Positions 17,765 through 26,452 are shown, numbered from the stretch's first letter. The stretch is 62,343 nt of DNA from Oscillospiraceae bacterium (GCA_015067845.1 SVLT01000014.1:1-62343), one strand, 5' to 3'. Made by a program: numbers and translations. The notes: generated by a model from the letters alone, not told the origin.

Positions 17765-17795
17765 AAAAAACCGCACATCGGGACTCGATGTGCGT
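17765..17795 (-). terminator. Riboswitch-controlled terminator of metK
   Basis: On the minus strand, a 9-bp stem CGCACATCG/CGATGTGCG with a 5-nt loop followed by GTTTTTTAT. Part of it (17781-17789) can instead pair with 17798-17806, which overlaps the 3' strand of riboswitch helix P1, giving a mutually exclusive antiterminator. Confidence 0.88.
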
Positions 17796-17804
17796 CTATC
17801 GAAT

Positions 17805-18058
17805 CCTCATCTCTCGTTTGCCGCCGGATTTGGCACCACGCAGGAGGAATCACTAAGCAAAACAGTCGCACGCTTCGTCGGCATCTTTTCCCCGTGGGCA
17901 TCGTAAAAAGATACTTAAAATACACAAAGTATTTCCGCGTACTTTTTATTCGCCACAGAAAAAATCTGCTCGCCGCATCATGCACCCGCTTTGCTTAGAA
18001 ATTCCTCAGCAGGTTGCCGGGTTTCATCGGGCCGTTCCCTCCACCACTCTTGATAAGG
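17805..18058 (-). ncRNA. SAM-I (S-box) riboswitch with very long P3
   Basis: On the minus strand the leader shows the S-box core in order: CCTTATCAAGAG, GGTGGAGGGA, CGGCCCGATGAAACCCGGCA and ACC, then much later GGTGCCAAATCC and GAGAGATGAGG, which closes helix P1 (CCTTATC with GATGAGG). SAM binding stabilises P1 and so favours the downstream terminator. Normal aptamers are about 105-120 nt; this one is about 254 nt because the P3 arm (about 17841-18010) is greatly extended. P3 begins with a near-perfect helix of 18 positions (GAGGAAT..CTAAGCAAA) and then branches. Confidence 0.93.
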
Positions 18059-18080
18059 CTTATATGCAGTTTGCTAGGTT

Positions 18081-18108
18081 ATTATATCGATTTTTTCGGA
18101 TTTGTCAA
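18081..18108 (-). promoter_or_regulatory. Sigma-A promoter for the riboswitch-metK transcript
   Basis: On the minus strand TTGACA (18103-18108), 16-nt spacer, TATAAT (18081-18086), about 23 nt before the riboswitch P1 helix. Confidence 0.85.
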
Positions 18109-18207
18109 GTATTTTCTTCTTTTTTCTATTTTATTGTTCACAAATCTGTGGTAGACTTTTCCTGTAAATGTGTTACAATAGAAGCAAGTTTTCATAGGAG
18201 GCACATG

Positions 18208-19137
18208 ATGAAAAATCTTCGCACCCAATTTAACCGTTTTTGCCTGCGCAACCGGGACAAGGGCATCCCCAACCTGATGCTGTACATTACCTTGGGTAAT
18301 GCCATTGTGCTTTTGATGTCCATGATCAACGGCGGCAGTTTTCTCTACGAGCTGCTGTGCTTCGACAAAACCAAAATTCTTCAGGGTCAGGTCTGGCGGC
18401 TGGTGACTTATGTATTCACCCAGTCCGGGGGCGGATTTATTGAACTGATCTTCCTCTACTTTTTCTACATGCTGGGCCGATATGTGGAGCTGAGCATGGG
18501 TACGCTGAAATTCAATATGTTCTACCTGTCCGGCGTGGTGCTGATGGATATTTTCGCTATGATCTTCTGTCCCACAGAACCGGTAATTGCAGGAAATTAC
18601 ATTTTTGCAGTGGAATATTTCCAGGGCCTCTATGCCAGCATGGCCTATTATCTGCATCTGAGCCTGATCCTCACCTTTGCAACTACCCATCCGGACAGCC
18701 AGTTTATGATCTTCTTCCTCATCCCGGTAAAGGCATGGCTCATTGCTTTGATCTACCTGGTTCTGACTGGTATCGAGGTCTACAATTTGGCAAGTCTGGG
18801 GCTGTTCCCCCACTGCCTGTTCCCCCTGGTGGCGCTGGGTAACTACTTCCTGTTCACCGGCGGCGATATCATCAATGTATTTCCCATGTCCTTCCGGCTC
18901 AAACTGGCCCGGCTGTTCAGGAAAAAGCCGCCCCAGAGCCCCAAGGTCATCACCTTTCAAACCAAGGAGGGCCCCTACCGCCCTACTCCCAAAAAGGAAG
19001 ATTTCACTCACAAATGCACCGTCTGCGGTCGCACGGATGTAACGAATCCGGAGCTGGAATTCCGTTACTGCTCCCGGTGCAGCGGCTACCATTGCTACTG
19101 CATTGACCACATTAACGACCATACCCATGTAGAGTAA
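18208..19137 (+). CDS. Rhomboid-like membrane protein lacking catalytic residues, C-terminal zinc-binding tail
   Basis: 309 residues from the second of two adjacent ATGs after AGGAGG. The block GQVWRLVTYVFTQSGGGFIE and LGRYVELSMGTLKFNMFYLSG follows the rhomboid pattern. The usual loop His/Asn is missing, and no GxSG is seen where the catalytic Ser should be (FAVEYFQGLYASMAYY). It is therefore probably a rhomboid-fold pseudoprotease that binds rather than cuts membrane proteins (inference). The C-terminal tail is cytosolic, with CTVCGRTD, YCSRCSGYHCYCIDHINDH, likely a zinc finger. The gap 19138-19443 beyond it holds a repeat. Confidence 0.72.
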   Translation: MKNLRTQFNRFCLRNRDKGIPNLMLYITLGNAIVLLMSMINGGSFLYELLCFDKTKILQGQVWRLVTYVFTQSGGGFIELIFLYFFYMLGRYVELSMGTLKFNMFYLSGVVLMDIFAMIFCPTEPVIAGNYIFAVEYFQGLYASMAYYLHLSLILTFATTHPDSQFMIFFLIPVKAWLIALIYLVLTGIEVYNLASLGLFPHCLFPLVALGNYFLFTGGDIINVFPMSFRLKLARLFRKKPPQSPKVITFQTKEGPYRPTPKKEDFTHKCTVCGRTDVTNPELEFRYCSRCSGYHCYCIDHINDHTHVE

Positions 19138-19178
19138 ACGCATAACATTGCGTAGGGGGACGGGTTTCCCGTCCCCCT

Positions 19179-19376
19179 TGCCTCCCTCTGAGGAGGGAGG
19201 TGGCATTTGCGAGGAACGAGCAAATGACGGAGGGAGAGATATAAAATAATTTTTTCTCTCCCCCAGTCAAAAATCAAAGATTTTTGACAGCAATGAATTT
19301 TGGTATGCTTGCCCCCGGCAAGCATTGAGATTTTGATCTGCTGCGCAGAGCACCACCCTCGTCAGAGGGGGCCAAG
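19179..19376. repeat. Dispersed palindromic repeat, family C copy 2 (inverted)
   Basis: Same nested palindromes as 15291-15474 but in reverse orientation: GTCAAAAATC...GATTTTTGAC, CTTGCCCCCGGCAAG, CTGCTGCGCAGAG and GGGGGCC. The left part resembles the family A elements (GGTGGCATTTGCGAGGAACG). No gene. Confidence 0.75.
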
Positions 19377-19409
19377 GGCAACACCCTACAAAATGCACAA
19401 TGCCATGCA

Positions 19410-19441
19410 AAACCAGCCTGTTGCTGTCAACAGGCTGGTTT
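19410..19441 (-). terminator. Hairpin terminator of the acyltransferase gene
   Basis: A 14-bp stem (AAACCAGCCTGTTG with its complement) and 4-nt loop just past the stop codon at 19444; a short T-run follows on the minus strand. Confidence 0.7.
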
Positions 19442-19443
19442 GC

Positions 19444-20721
19444 TTATTCGGTAATTTTTGGTTTTCTGATTTTCTTCATCTTATACAGCTCTTCCGCGGC
19501 CATGCGGGTCTTGGCCACCGATGCGCCGTCCTTGGGGAAGCAATAATACAGCGCGTCCGCGTTGCCGATGCAGATCACATCCGCGATGGAATACCAGTAA
19601 TAGTCCGCATACAGTCCATAGCAGGCCAGCGCGCCCTGGGAATATTCCAGTTTTCCGTCACAGCCGGTAAGCCGGAAGCCCTCATCGCTGTGGGACAGAT
19701 GTCCCTGTCCCACCATGTAAATGGCCTTGTAGTCCACCATCATGCCAATGTCTACATCGGTTTCCAGGGAGTATGTACCGGCTTCCAGCTCCTTGCGGAC
19801 TTCCGCCCGTTCCCAGGCGTACCAGTCGGGAATGTGGGAAAATTCCGTCTCCCCCTCCAAAGCGTGCATTTGACCCAAAGCGTCCATCTCCCAGACCTTG
19901 CCGCAGCCGCCACAGGTCAGCATGGTTCCGTCGCCGTACATATCCCCCTCTGCTCCGCAATGGGGGCACTTGTAGAGGATGCGCTCCAGGCCATCCGCCC
20001 GGGTGTTGTCCTTGACTTCCACGCCGTTTTCTTTCTGCCATGCGAAGCCGTCAAAGGTAAACGCCGCATCCAGCAGCTCGTCCAGCTCCCGAACAGTCTT
20101 CGTCTTGACTTCCTCGGCGGTTGCAAGGCATCTGACCTCCGCGCTGACCCGGACTTTCCGCTTTTTCAGGCAGTTATATAAGGGTTGACGGGTAAATGCG
20201 CCCTTGGTGATCACCGTCACCACCGGCACGCCCAGTTTTTTCAGCAGAACGCCCATTTTCCGGGGCAGAGCCGTGGCCGTTCCGTCAAAGGAATAGCTGG
20301 CCTCGGGATACATCAGAACGCTGGTTTTCTTCTCTTTCAGCATGTACTCCATATCCCGGATCAGGCTCACATCGCTGACAAATTTCTGGGTGGGGATGCA
20401 ACCCAAAAACCGCATCAGCCACTCCATGCCCACGAACCCGTCAGTGGTGCAGACGATGCCGTACTTCCGGGGATAGAAGATCCGGGACATGATCATCAGA
20501 TCCAGAAAACAGGAGTGGTTCATGAGGATCAGACAGGGCTGACCCTTGATCTGATCCATGCCGTGCCGGGTAAATTTGAAATTTGTGGCCCACAGATCCG
20601 GCAAAGACGCAATGCGCACCACGCTTTGCAGTAGGAAATTGGGGCGCAGAGGTTTGCGGTGCTTGGGCCGCGGCAACGCCATTACCGCGTCATAGGATTT
20701 CTTTTGGGTGCGGATCTTCAT
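19444..20721 (-). CDS. PlsC-type 1-acylglycerol-3-phosphate acyltransferase with zinc-ribbon domain
   Basis: 425 residues. Residues about 40-215 are a PlsC-type acyltransferase: NHSCFLD (68-74, the HxxxxD catalytic pair) and YPEASYS (138-144, in the place of the EGTR block). Such enzymes add an acyl chain from acyl-CoA/ACP to lysophosphatidate at the membrane. An unusual C-terminal half of about 200 residues begins with a zinc ribbon (Cys252, Cys255, Cys270, Cys273) and continues into a beta-rich region (YSLETDVDIGMMVDYKAIYM, LTGCDGKLEYSQG). This makes it twice the normal length. The extra half could bind RNA, protein or lipid; its role is unknown. Confidence 0.82.
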   Translation of the reverse strand: MKIRTQKKSYDAVMALPRPKHRKPLRPNFLLQSVVRIASLPDLWATNFKFTRHGMDQIKGQPCLILMNHSCFLDLMIMSRIFYPRKYGIVCTTDGFVGMEWLMRFLGCIPTQKFVSDVSLIRDMEYMLKEKKTSVLMYPEASYSFDGTATALPRKMGVLLKKLGVPVVTVITKGAFTRQPLYNCLKKRKVRVSAEVRCLATAEEVKTKTVRELDELLDAAFTFDGFAWQKENGVEVKDNTRADGLERILYKCPHCGAEGDMYGDGTMLTCGGCGKVWEMDALGQMHALEGETEFSHIPDWYAWERAEVRKELEAGTYSLETDVDIGMMVDYKAIYMVGQGHLSHSDEGFRLTGCDGKLEYSQGALACYGLYADYYWYSIADVICIGNADALYYCFPKDGASVAKTRMAAEELYKMKKIRKPKITE

Positions 20722-20872
20722 AAGGTCACATCCTAATCCATAGTTTTCCCGGATATTTTATCACAAAAGGGCGGTTTTTGCAATATATGAATAATCTCTG
20801 AACAAAAAATGACTTCCTTTTTGGGAAAATATCGTATATAATGGGTTTATCTACCCAATAGGAGGACCTTTT

Positions 20873-21268
20873 ATGCACCACAAAGTTGTAACCGTTATTC
20901 AGAAGATCCTGCATATTTTGGAATTTATCATTTCCGTGCTGACCCTGGTCGTGCTGATCGGCATGCTGGGCATTGAGGTGTACCGGATGTGCACCGTCCC
21001 CGGAGAATACTTCGCGTCTTTGGATACATATCTGCACACCATTCTAACTATCGTGGTGGGACTGGAATTTGTGCGAATGCTCATCGATCTGACCCCGGCA
21101 AATACCTTGGAAGTGCTGATTGTGGCTATTTCCCGGCACGTCATTTTGAACCACAATGACCCCATTGGCAATGTGGCCTGCGTGCTGTGTATCGCCGGTC
21201 TGTTCGCCACCCGCCGTTTCCTGATCCCCAAGAAGGAAATGAAAGTGGAAATGTCCGAAGTGGAATAA
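20873..21268 (+). CDS. PsiE-like membrane protein
   Basis: 131 residues with four hydrophobic segments. The conserved LTPANTLEVLIVAISRHVIL block and the N-terminal FIISVLTLVVLIGM helix match the phosphate-starvation-inducible PsiE family, whose function is not known. AGGAGG lies 7 nt before the ATG, and a TATAAT box lies about 30 nt before it. A charged cytosolic tail (KKEMKVEMSEVE) ends the protein. Single gene followed by a hairpin at 21276. Confidence 0.75.
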   Translation: MHHKVVTVIQKILHILEFIISVLTLVVLIGMLGIEVYRMCTVPGEYFASLDTYLHTILTIVVGLEFVRMLIDLTPANTLEVLIVAISRHVILNHNDPIGNVACVLCIAGLFATRRFLIPKKEMKVEMSEVE

Positions 21269-21275
21269 AATTACG

Positions 21276-21297
21276 GCCCACCTCAACCGAGGTGGGC
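21276..21297 (+). terminator. Hairpin after the PsiE-like gene
   Basis: Stem GCCCACCTC with its complement and AACC loop, 7 nt after the stop codon, followed by a weak T-run (TGTACCTT). Confidence 0.6.
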
Positions 21298-21301
21298 TGT
21301 A

Positions 21302-21485
21302 CCTTCCCCCGAGGGGAAGGTGGCCGAGCGTAGCGAGGGCGGAAGAGGAATACGGGCGGAAACCTGCTGGGCTAGACTCCCCAACAGACTTCTTCCAATT
21401 ACCAACATTTCGCCGTTCCTCTCCCGTCTTTTCATTTGACCTATCTGGCCAAATGAAAATCCACCCTCCCCCCGGGGGAGGGTAT
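21302..21485. repeat. Dispersed palindrome-ended repeat, family B copy 2
   Basis: CCTTCCCCCGAGGGGAAGG start, GGCCGAGCGTAGCGAGGGCG, GGAAGAGGAATACGGGC and CGCCGTTCCTCTCCCG inside, CACCCTCCCCCCGGGGGAGG end. Compared with 17585-17746 it carries an extra inner palindrome (TTCATTTG...CAAATGAA). Confidence 0.8.
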
Positions 21486-21490
21486 AAAAG

Positions 21491-21515
21491 CGGAGTTCGC
21501 ATTTTGCGAACTCCG
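21491..21515 (-). terminator. Terminator of the thrC-thrB transcript
   Basis: An 11-bp stem CGGAGTTCGCA with its complement, 3-nt loop, then CTTTTAT on the minus strand; it lies 9 nt past the thrB stop codon. Confidence 0.75.
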
Positions 21516-21524
21516 TTTCTTATT

Positions 21525-22415
21525 TTACTCTTCATCGATCACGTGTGCGCCCTGGAATTCGATGTGCAGGGGGATCATTTCCCAGTTTGCCTCGGTGATG
21601 GCATCCAGCTTCTTTGCCAGCTTGCTTTCCAGGCCGGGATTTCTGGTGATGCACAGCAGGGTGGGGCCTGCGCCGCTGACGCAGAATGCCGCGCCGGTGG
21701 TGCGGATCAATCCCTCGATCTGGTCGTAATCCTTGATCATCTTTTTCCGGTAGGGCTGATGGATGCGATCCTGCATGGCGTTGCGCAGCAGCTTCTCGTC
21801 ACCCAGCTCCAGCGCCTTCAAAACCAGCGCGCCGTGGGCAATGTTGTAAACCGCATCGGCCCGGTCATACTCCGTGGGCAAAACGCTTCTGGCCAAAGGC
21901 GTGGGCAGGTCAAAATCCGGCACCAGGGCAAGGAATTCCCAATCCGGGTGCAGGGGGAAATTCACGCACACCGGCAGACCGTTGTCCACCATGGACGCGG
22001 TCAGACCGCCAAAGAAAGCAGGCGCCAGGTTGTCCGGGTGGCCTTCCATGGCGTTGGTGATGTTCAGCAAACCCTGGGTGGACAGCTTGTTGCCCCGGAG
22101 GACATTTGCGCCCATGGCGCCAGCCACCAGCAATGCGGCAGAAGATCCCAGGCCCCGGCAAATGGGAATTTGCGCATCAATGTGGATCTTCACGCCCCGG
22201 ATCTCCTCGCTGAGGGACTCCAAAACGGCGCAGTATGCGGTATAGGCCATGTTATCCGGACCGGCATAGGCCTCATCACAGCCGGTGATCTCCAGACCGG
22301 ACTCCATTTCTTCAAAAGTGACATCGGTGTACAGGCTCAGCGCACAACCGAATGCGTCAAATCCCGGGCCCAGATTGGCCGTGGTCGCCGGGACACGAAT
22401 GGTAACTTTTTTCAT
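21525..22415 (-). CDS. thrB: Homoserine kinase
   Basis: 296 residues. Phosphorylates homoserine with ATP, the step before threonine synthase. GHMP-kinase signatures: VRVPATTANLGPGFDAFGCA-type N-terminus (residues 6-25) and the ATP loop PICRGLGSSAALLVAG, then the C-terminal VSGAGPTLLCI. It starts 12 nt after the thrC stop codon and so is in an operon with it; hom is divergently transcribed from thrC. GAGAGGAG precedes the ATG. Confidence 0.96.
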   Translation of the reverse strand: MKKVTIRVPATTANLGPGFDAFGCALSLYTDVTFEEMESGLEITGCDEAYAGPDNMAYTAYCAVLESLSEEIRGVKIHIDAQIPICRGLGSSAALLVAGAMGANVLRGNKLSTQGLLNITNAMEGHPDNLAPAFFGGLTASMVDNGLPVCVNFPLHPDWEFLALVPDFDLPTPLARSVLPTEYDRADAVYNIAHGALVLKALELGDEKLLRNAMQDRIHQPYRKKMIKDYDQIEGLIRTTGAAFCVSGAGPTLLCITRNPGLESKLAKKLDAITEANWEMIPLHIEFQGAHVIDEE

Positions 22416-22427
22416 ATTGCTCTCCTC

Positions 22428-23873
22428 TCACAACGCAAGAACAAAGTCCAGCATTTTATCCTTGTCGATCACACTCTTATGCAGCTCCGGCTTTGTCCGC
22501 AGGGCGGCCAGATTTTTGGGGATCGCCACGCCGGTAACCGCGTTCAGCTGCTCCAGTTGGTCAAATTCATCCCCATTTGCCGTTTCGCCGATGGCAGACA
22601 GCACCGCCGCCGGGAATTTGTAGGGGGATGCGGTGGACAGCACGATCATGGGACGGTCATCACCGGTTTGGTTTACATAATCTTGTGCAACCGCCCATCC
22701 GGATGCGGTATGGGTATCGCAGAGATAGCCGTTTTCCTTCCAAACCTTGGCGATGGTCTCCGCGCCCCTGGCATCGTCACACCAGCCCGCCCAGAACTGC
22801 CGCTGGATTTCTTCCAACAAGGCTTCGGGCACCTGATAATGTCCTTGGGAGTTCAGGTCGTTCATCAGCTTTGCCACCAGGTTGCAGTCGTCGCTCATGA
22901 GATACAGCAGCCGTTCCAGATTGGAGGACACCAGAATGTCCATAGAGGGGGACTCTGTCTTGTACAGCGTCCGACGGCGGTCGTAAACACCGGTTTGGAT
23001 GAAATCCGTCAGCACATTGTTGGCGTTGGATGCGCAGATCAGCTTGCCCACGGGCAGTCCCAGCCGTTTGGCAAGGTAGCCTGCCAGAATGTCTCCAAAA
23101 TTACCGGTGGGGACGGAGAAATTCACTTCCTCGCCCATCTGAATTTTTCCCGCATCCAGAATATCCCGGTAGGCCTTGAAATAATAGGTGACCTGAGGCA
23201 CCAACCGACCGATGTTGATGGAGTTGGCGGAGGATAGATTCAGAGGCAGATTCTGCTCCCGGGCGGCGGTGAAAATATTCTTCACACCGGTCTGGGCATC
23301 GTCAAAATTGCCCCGGACAGCGCAGACTGTCACATTTTTCCCCTCCTGGGAGACCATCTGCCGCCGCTGGACATCGCTCACGCCCCCGTGGGGATAGAAC
23401 ACGCAGATGCGGATGCCGTCTACATCCTTAAAGCCCTCCAAAGCGGCCTTGCCGGTATCGCCGGAGGTGGCTGTGAGGATCAGAATGTCCTCTTTTTCTC
23501 CCTTGACAGCCCGGGCGGCGGTCATCAGCTGGGGAAGCATGGAAAGGGCCACATCCTTAAAGGCGGATGTGGGACCACGGAATAATTCCAGTACATAAAA
23601 TTCTCCGGCAGGAACGGTGGGTGTCAGATCTTCTGTTTCAAATTTTCCGGTGTAGGCCTTTTTTACCAGCGCGCCCATATCCGGAATATCCGGCAAAAAA
23701 GCGGAAAGGAGCATCTCGGCCATGGACAGCGTATCACTTTTCACGCATTCTTCCCAGCAAAAATCGGGAATTTGCGCCGGCAGATACAGTCCGCCATCGG
23801 TCGCAAGACCGTTCAACACCGCCTGGGCGCTGTCAACTTCCGGGAAAAGACCCCGTGTAGAATGATATTGCAT
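22428..23873 (-). CDS. thrC: Threonine synthase
   Basis: 481 residues, the long class. Converts O-phosphohomoserine to threonine with PLP. Seen are the N-terminal YHSTRG domain, the PLP-lysine motif FRGPTSAFKDVAL, the phosphate-binding TATSGDTGKAAL loop and SVPTGNFGDILAGY. Heads the thrC-thrB operon. The 111-nt space to hom holds the hom promoter; no T-box or other leader structure is evident. Confidence 0.96.
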   Translation of the reverse strand: MQYHSTRGLFPEVDSAQAVLNGLATDGGLYLPAQIPDFCWEECVKSDTLSMAEMLLSAFLPDIPDMGALVKKAYTGKFETEDLTPTVPAGEFYVLELFRGPTSAFKDVALSMLPQLMTAARAVKGEKEDILILTATSGDTGKAALEGFKDVDGIRICVFYPHGGVSDVQRRQMVSQEGKNVTVCAVRGNFDDAQTGVKNIFTAAREQNLPLNLSSANSINIGRLVPQVTYYFKAYRDILDAGKIQMGEEVNFSVPTGNFGDILAGYLAKRLGLPVGKLICASNANNVLTDFIQTGVYDRRRTLYKTESPSMDILVSSNLERLLYLMSDDCNLVAKLMNDLNSQGHYQVPEALLEEIQRQFWAGWCDDARGAETIAKVWKENGYLCDTHTASGWAVAQDYVNQTGDDRPMIVLSTASPYKFPAAVLSAIGETANGDEFDQLEQLNAVTGVAIPKNLAALRTKPELHKSVIDKDKMLDFVLAL

Positions 23874-23913
23874 AAAAATTCCTCACATTTTTTGTACTTT
23901 TTTCCGAAACCTC

Positions 23914-23942
23914 TTGGAATTTTGTTACATCTATGATATACT
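23914..23942 (+). promoter_or_regulatory. Promoter of the hom-lysC transcript
   Basis: TTGGAA (23914-23919), 17-nt spacer, TATACT (23937-23942), about 42 nt before the hom ATG. Confidence 0.7.
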
Positions 23943-23984
23943 GTAATTCTGTAAAATGCAAGTATTTTTCATTAGGAGGACTAT

Positions 23985-25106
23985 ATGAGAATTGGTTTGT
24001 TGGGTTTCGGCGTGGTCGGCAGAGGCGTTTACGACATCACCGCCGCCCGGGATGATATAAAAGTTGCCAAGGTCGTCTGTCTGGAAGACATTTCTCTGCC
24101 CGACGCAGAGGTTACAAAGGATTTCCAGTCCGTACTGGCTGATCAGTCCATCGACACCATCGTGGAAGCCATGGGCGGCCTGCATCCTGCCTATGAGTTT
24201 GTCCGCGCCGCCATCGAGGCCGGTAAAAATGTGGTGACCTCCAACAAGGCCCTGGTCTGCACCTATTATGACGAGCTGATCCCTCTGGCAGAAGCCAAGG
24301 GCGTGCAGTTCCGCTGCGCTGCTGCCGTAGGCGGCGGCATCTGCTGGCTGTCCGAATTGGAGCGTTCCCGACGTGTGCAGAAGATCATGCAGGTTGGCGG
24401 CATCATGAACGGCACCTGCAACTACATCCTTGACTCCATGACCCGTCTGGGTCTGGGCTATGACGAGGCTTTGAAGCAGGCTCAGGCTCTGGGCTATGCC
24501 GAGGCCAACCCCACCACCGATGTGGAGGGCATCGACACCTGGCACAAGGTGATTTTGTCCAGCAACATCGCTTTTGGTGTCAGTCTGGATACTGCCCAGG
24601 TTCCCGTGACCGGCATTTCCCGGATCACCGCTGAGGATGTGGAGAATTTCAAGGCCCACGGCTATGTCTGCAAGCTGGTTTCCACCGGCATTGCAAAGGA
24701 CGGCGCTTACTCCGTCTATGTACAGCCCACGCTGTTTGAAAACACCGAACCGGAAGCCACCATCCCCACCAACTACAACCTCATCACCCTGGTTGGCGAG
24801 CACTCCGGTCGTCAGAGCTTCTACGGTCAGGGCGCAGGACGCTACCCCACCGCATACAATGTGGTACAGGACTGCGTTGACCTGCTGTGCGGCAAGGGCT
24901 TCTATGTCCCCTACGGCGAAAAGGTTTCCGTAGACAATTCCGCCAAGCTGTGCTACTATATCCGCGGCGGCAGCTTCCCGGCTGATCAGATCGCGCAGCA
25001 TTGGGGCAACGCCATCATCACAAAACCCGTCAGCGTGGAATCCGTCCACGCCTGGCTGAAAGAGAATCCCGATGCCTTCATCGCCGCCCTGAACGGGGTC
25101 TGCTGA
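23985..25106 (+). CDS. hom: Homoserine dehydrogenase, short form
   Basis: 373 residues. Reduces aspartate semialdehyde to homoserine with NAD(P)H. Seen are the Rossmann loop GFGVVGRGVYD, VEAMGGLHPAYEFV, TSNKALV, the GGIMNGTCNYIL active-site block and NPTTDVEGIDTWHKV with the catalytic Asp/Lys. It lacks a C-terminal ACT domain (usual full length is about 430), so feedback inhibition by threonine through ACT is unlikely. AGGAGG lies 7 nt before the ATG. lysC follows 23 nt downstream. Confidence 0.95.
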   Translation: MRIGLLGFGVVGRGVYDITAARDDIKVAKVVCLEDISLPDAEVTKDFQSVLADQSIDTIVEAMGGLHPAYEFVRAAIEAGKNVVTSNKALVCTYYDELIPLAEAKGVQFRCAAAVGGGICWLSELERSRRVQKIMQVGGIMNGTCNYILDSMTRLGLGYDEALKQAQALGYAEANPTTDVEGIDTWHKVILSSNIAFGVSLDTAQVPVTGISRITAEDVENFKAHGYVCKLVSTGIAKDGAYSVYVQPTLFENTEPEATIPTNYNLITLVGEHSGRQSFYGQGAGRYPTAYNVVQDCVDLLCGKGFYVPYGEKVSVDNSAKLCYYIRGGSFPADQIAQHWGNAIITKPVSVESVHAWLKENPDAFIAALNGVC

Positions 25107-25129
25107 GGCACGAGAAAGAAGGAAAAACT

Positions 25130-26449
25130 ATGCTGAAAGTCGCAAAATTCGGTGGCTCCTCCATGGCAGATGCCGGTCAGTACACAAAGATCCGGGATAT
25201 TCTGCTCAGCGACCCCGCCCGTCGGGTGGTGGTGGTCTCCGCCGCCGGCAAACGAAATAAGAACGATCACAAGCTGACCGACCTTTTGTACCTGTGCCAC
25301 GCCCACATCCAGTACGGTGTGGACTGCACCGGCGTGTTTGAGATGATCACTTCCCGGTATCTGGAGATCCGGGACGAGCTGAACATCCAGCTGGATCTGG
25401 AAACAGAATTCGCTGCTCTCAAAAAGCGTCTGGACGCCAAGTCCGTCACCCAGGACGAACTGGTCAGCCGTGGCGAATACTTCTCCGCCAAGCTGATGGC
25501 CGCATACCTGGGCTTCCGCTTTATCGATGCGGTGGAGTGGGTGAAATTCAATTTTGACGGCACGGTAGATCAGGAAAACAGCTACGAGGCTCTGCGCAGA
25601 CTGGTGATCCCCGGTCAGGGCGCAGTCATCCCCGGCTTCTACGGTCTGATGCCCGACGGTCACATCCGCACCTTCACCCGTGGCGGCAGTGACATCACCG
25701 GCGCATTGGCCGCCGCCGCACTGAACGCCGACGTGTACGAAAACTGGACGGACGTTTCCGGTATTCTCATGGCCGACCCCCGGATCGTGGACGATCCCCA
25801 GGCCATCCCCGAGGTTACTTACGACGAGCTTCGTGAGCTGAGTTACTCCGGCGCCCAGGTGCTTCACGAAGGCACCATCTTCCCCGTCCGTGAGAAGAAT
25901 ATCCCTCTGAACATCCGCAACACCAACGCCCCGGAAGACAACGGCACCATGATCCGGGAGAAATTCGACACTCCCGCCGATCCCGACCGCTTCATCACCG
26001 GCATCACCGGCAAGAAGGATTTCACCATCATCTCCCTGAGCAAGCGGGGCATGGGCAATCAGGTCGGCGTTCTGCGTAAGGTACTCTCCGTTCTGGAACG
26101 GCACAACATCAGCGTTGACTATGTACCCAACGGCATTGACAATGTTTCCGTGGTCATGCCCACAGAGTCCATCGCACCCCACCTGTACACCATTTTGGGC
26201 GAGATCCAGCAGGATGTGGAGCCGGACACCTTGGATGTTCACGATCAGATCGCTGTGGTCGCCGCCGTTGGCCGCCGCATGGCATTCCAGCCCGGCGTTT
26301 CCGGCCGTATCTTTGCCGCATTGGGCGAGGCCGACATCAACATCCGTATGATCAACCAGGGCCCGGACGAACTGAACATCATCTTCGGTGTTGACAACCG
26401 GGATTTCCAGTCCGCCATCCGGGTGCTGTATAACAGCTTTGTGAAATAA
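25130..26449 (+). CDS. lysC: Aspartate kinase
   Basis: 439 residues. Phosphorylates aspartate, the entry step to lysine, threonine and methionine. The kinase domain shows KFGGSSMADAGQ at the N-terminus and FTRGGSDITGALAA. Two C-terminal ACT domains follow (about 310-439: DFTIISLSKRGMGNQVGVLR and VAAVGRRMAFQPGVSGRIFA), so allosteric control by an end product is expected. The start follows AAGAAGGAAAAACT. In an operon with hom; asd lies 154 nt downstream after a repeat. Confidence 0.95.
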   Translation: MLKVAKFGGSSMADAGQYTKIRDILLSDPARRVVVVSAAGKRNKNDHKLTDLLYLCHAHIQYGVDCTGVFEMITSRYLEIRDELNIQLDLETEFAALKKRLDAKSVTQDELVSRGEYFSAKLMAAYLGFRFIDAVEWVKFNFDGTVDQENSYEALRRLVIPGQGAVIPGFYGLMPDGHIRTFTRGGSDITGALAAAALNADVYENWTDVSGILMADPRIVDDPQAIPEVTYDELRELSYSGAQVLHEGTIFPVREKNIPLNIRNTNAPEDNGTMIREKFDTPADPDRFITGITGKKDFTIISLSKRGMGNQVGVLRKVLSVLERHNISVDYVPNGIDNVSVVMPTESIAPHLYTILGEIQQDVEPDTLDVHDQIAVVAAVGRRMAFQPGVSGRIFAALGEADINIRMINQGPDELNIIFGVDNRDFQSAIRVLYNSFVK

Positions 26450-26452
26450 AGG

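Noticed and set aside
23874..23984. T-box or threonine attenuator between thrC and hom
   Set aside because: The gap is too short, and no T-box sequence, leader peptide or terminator is visible.
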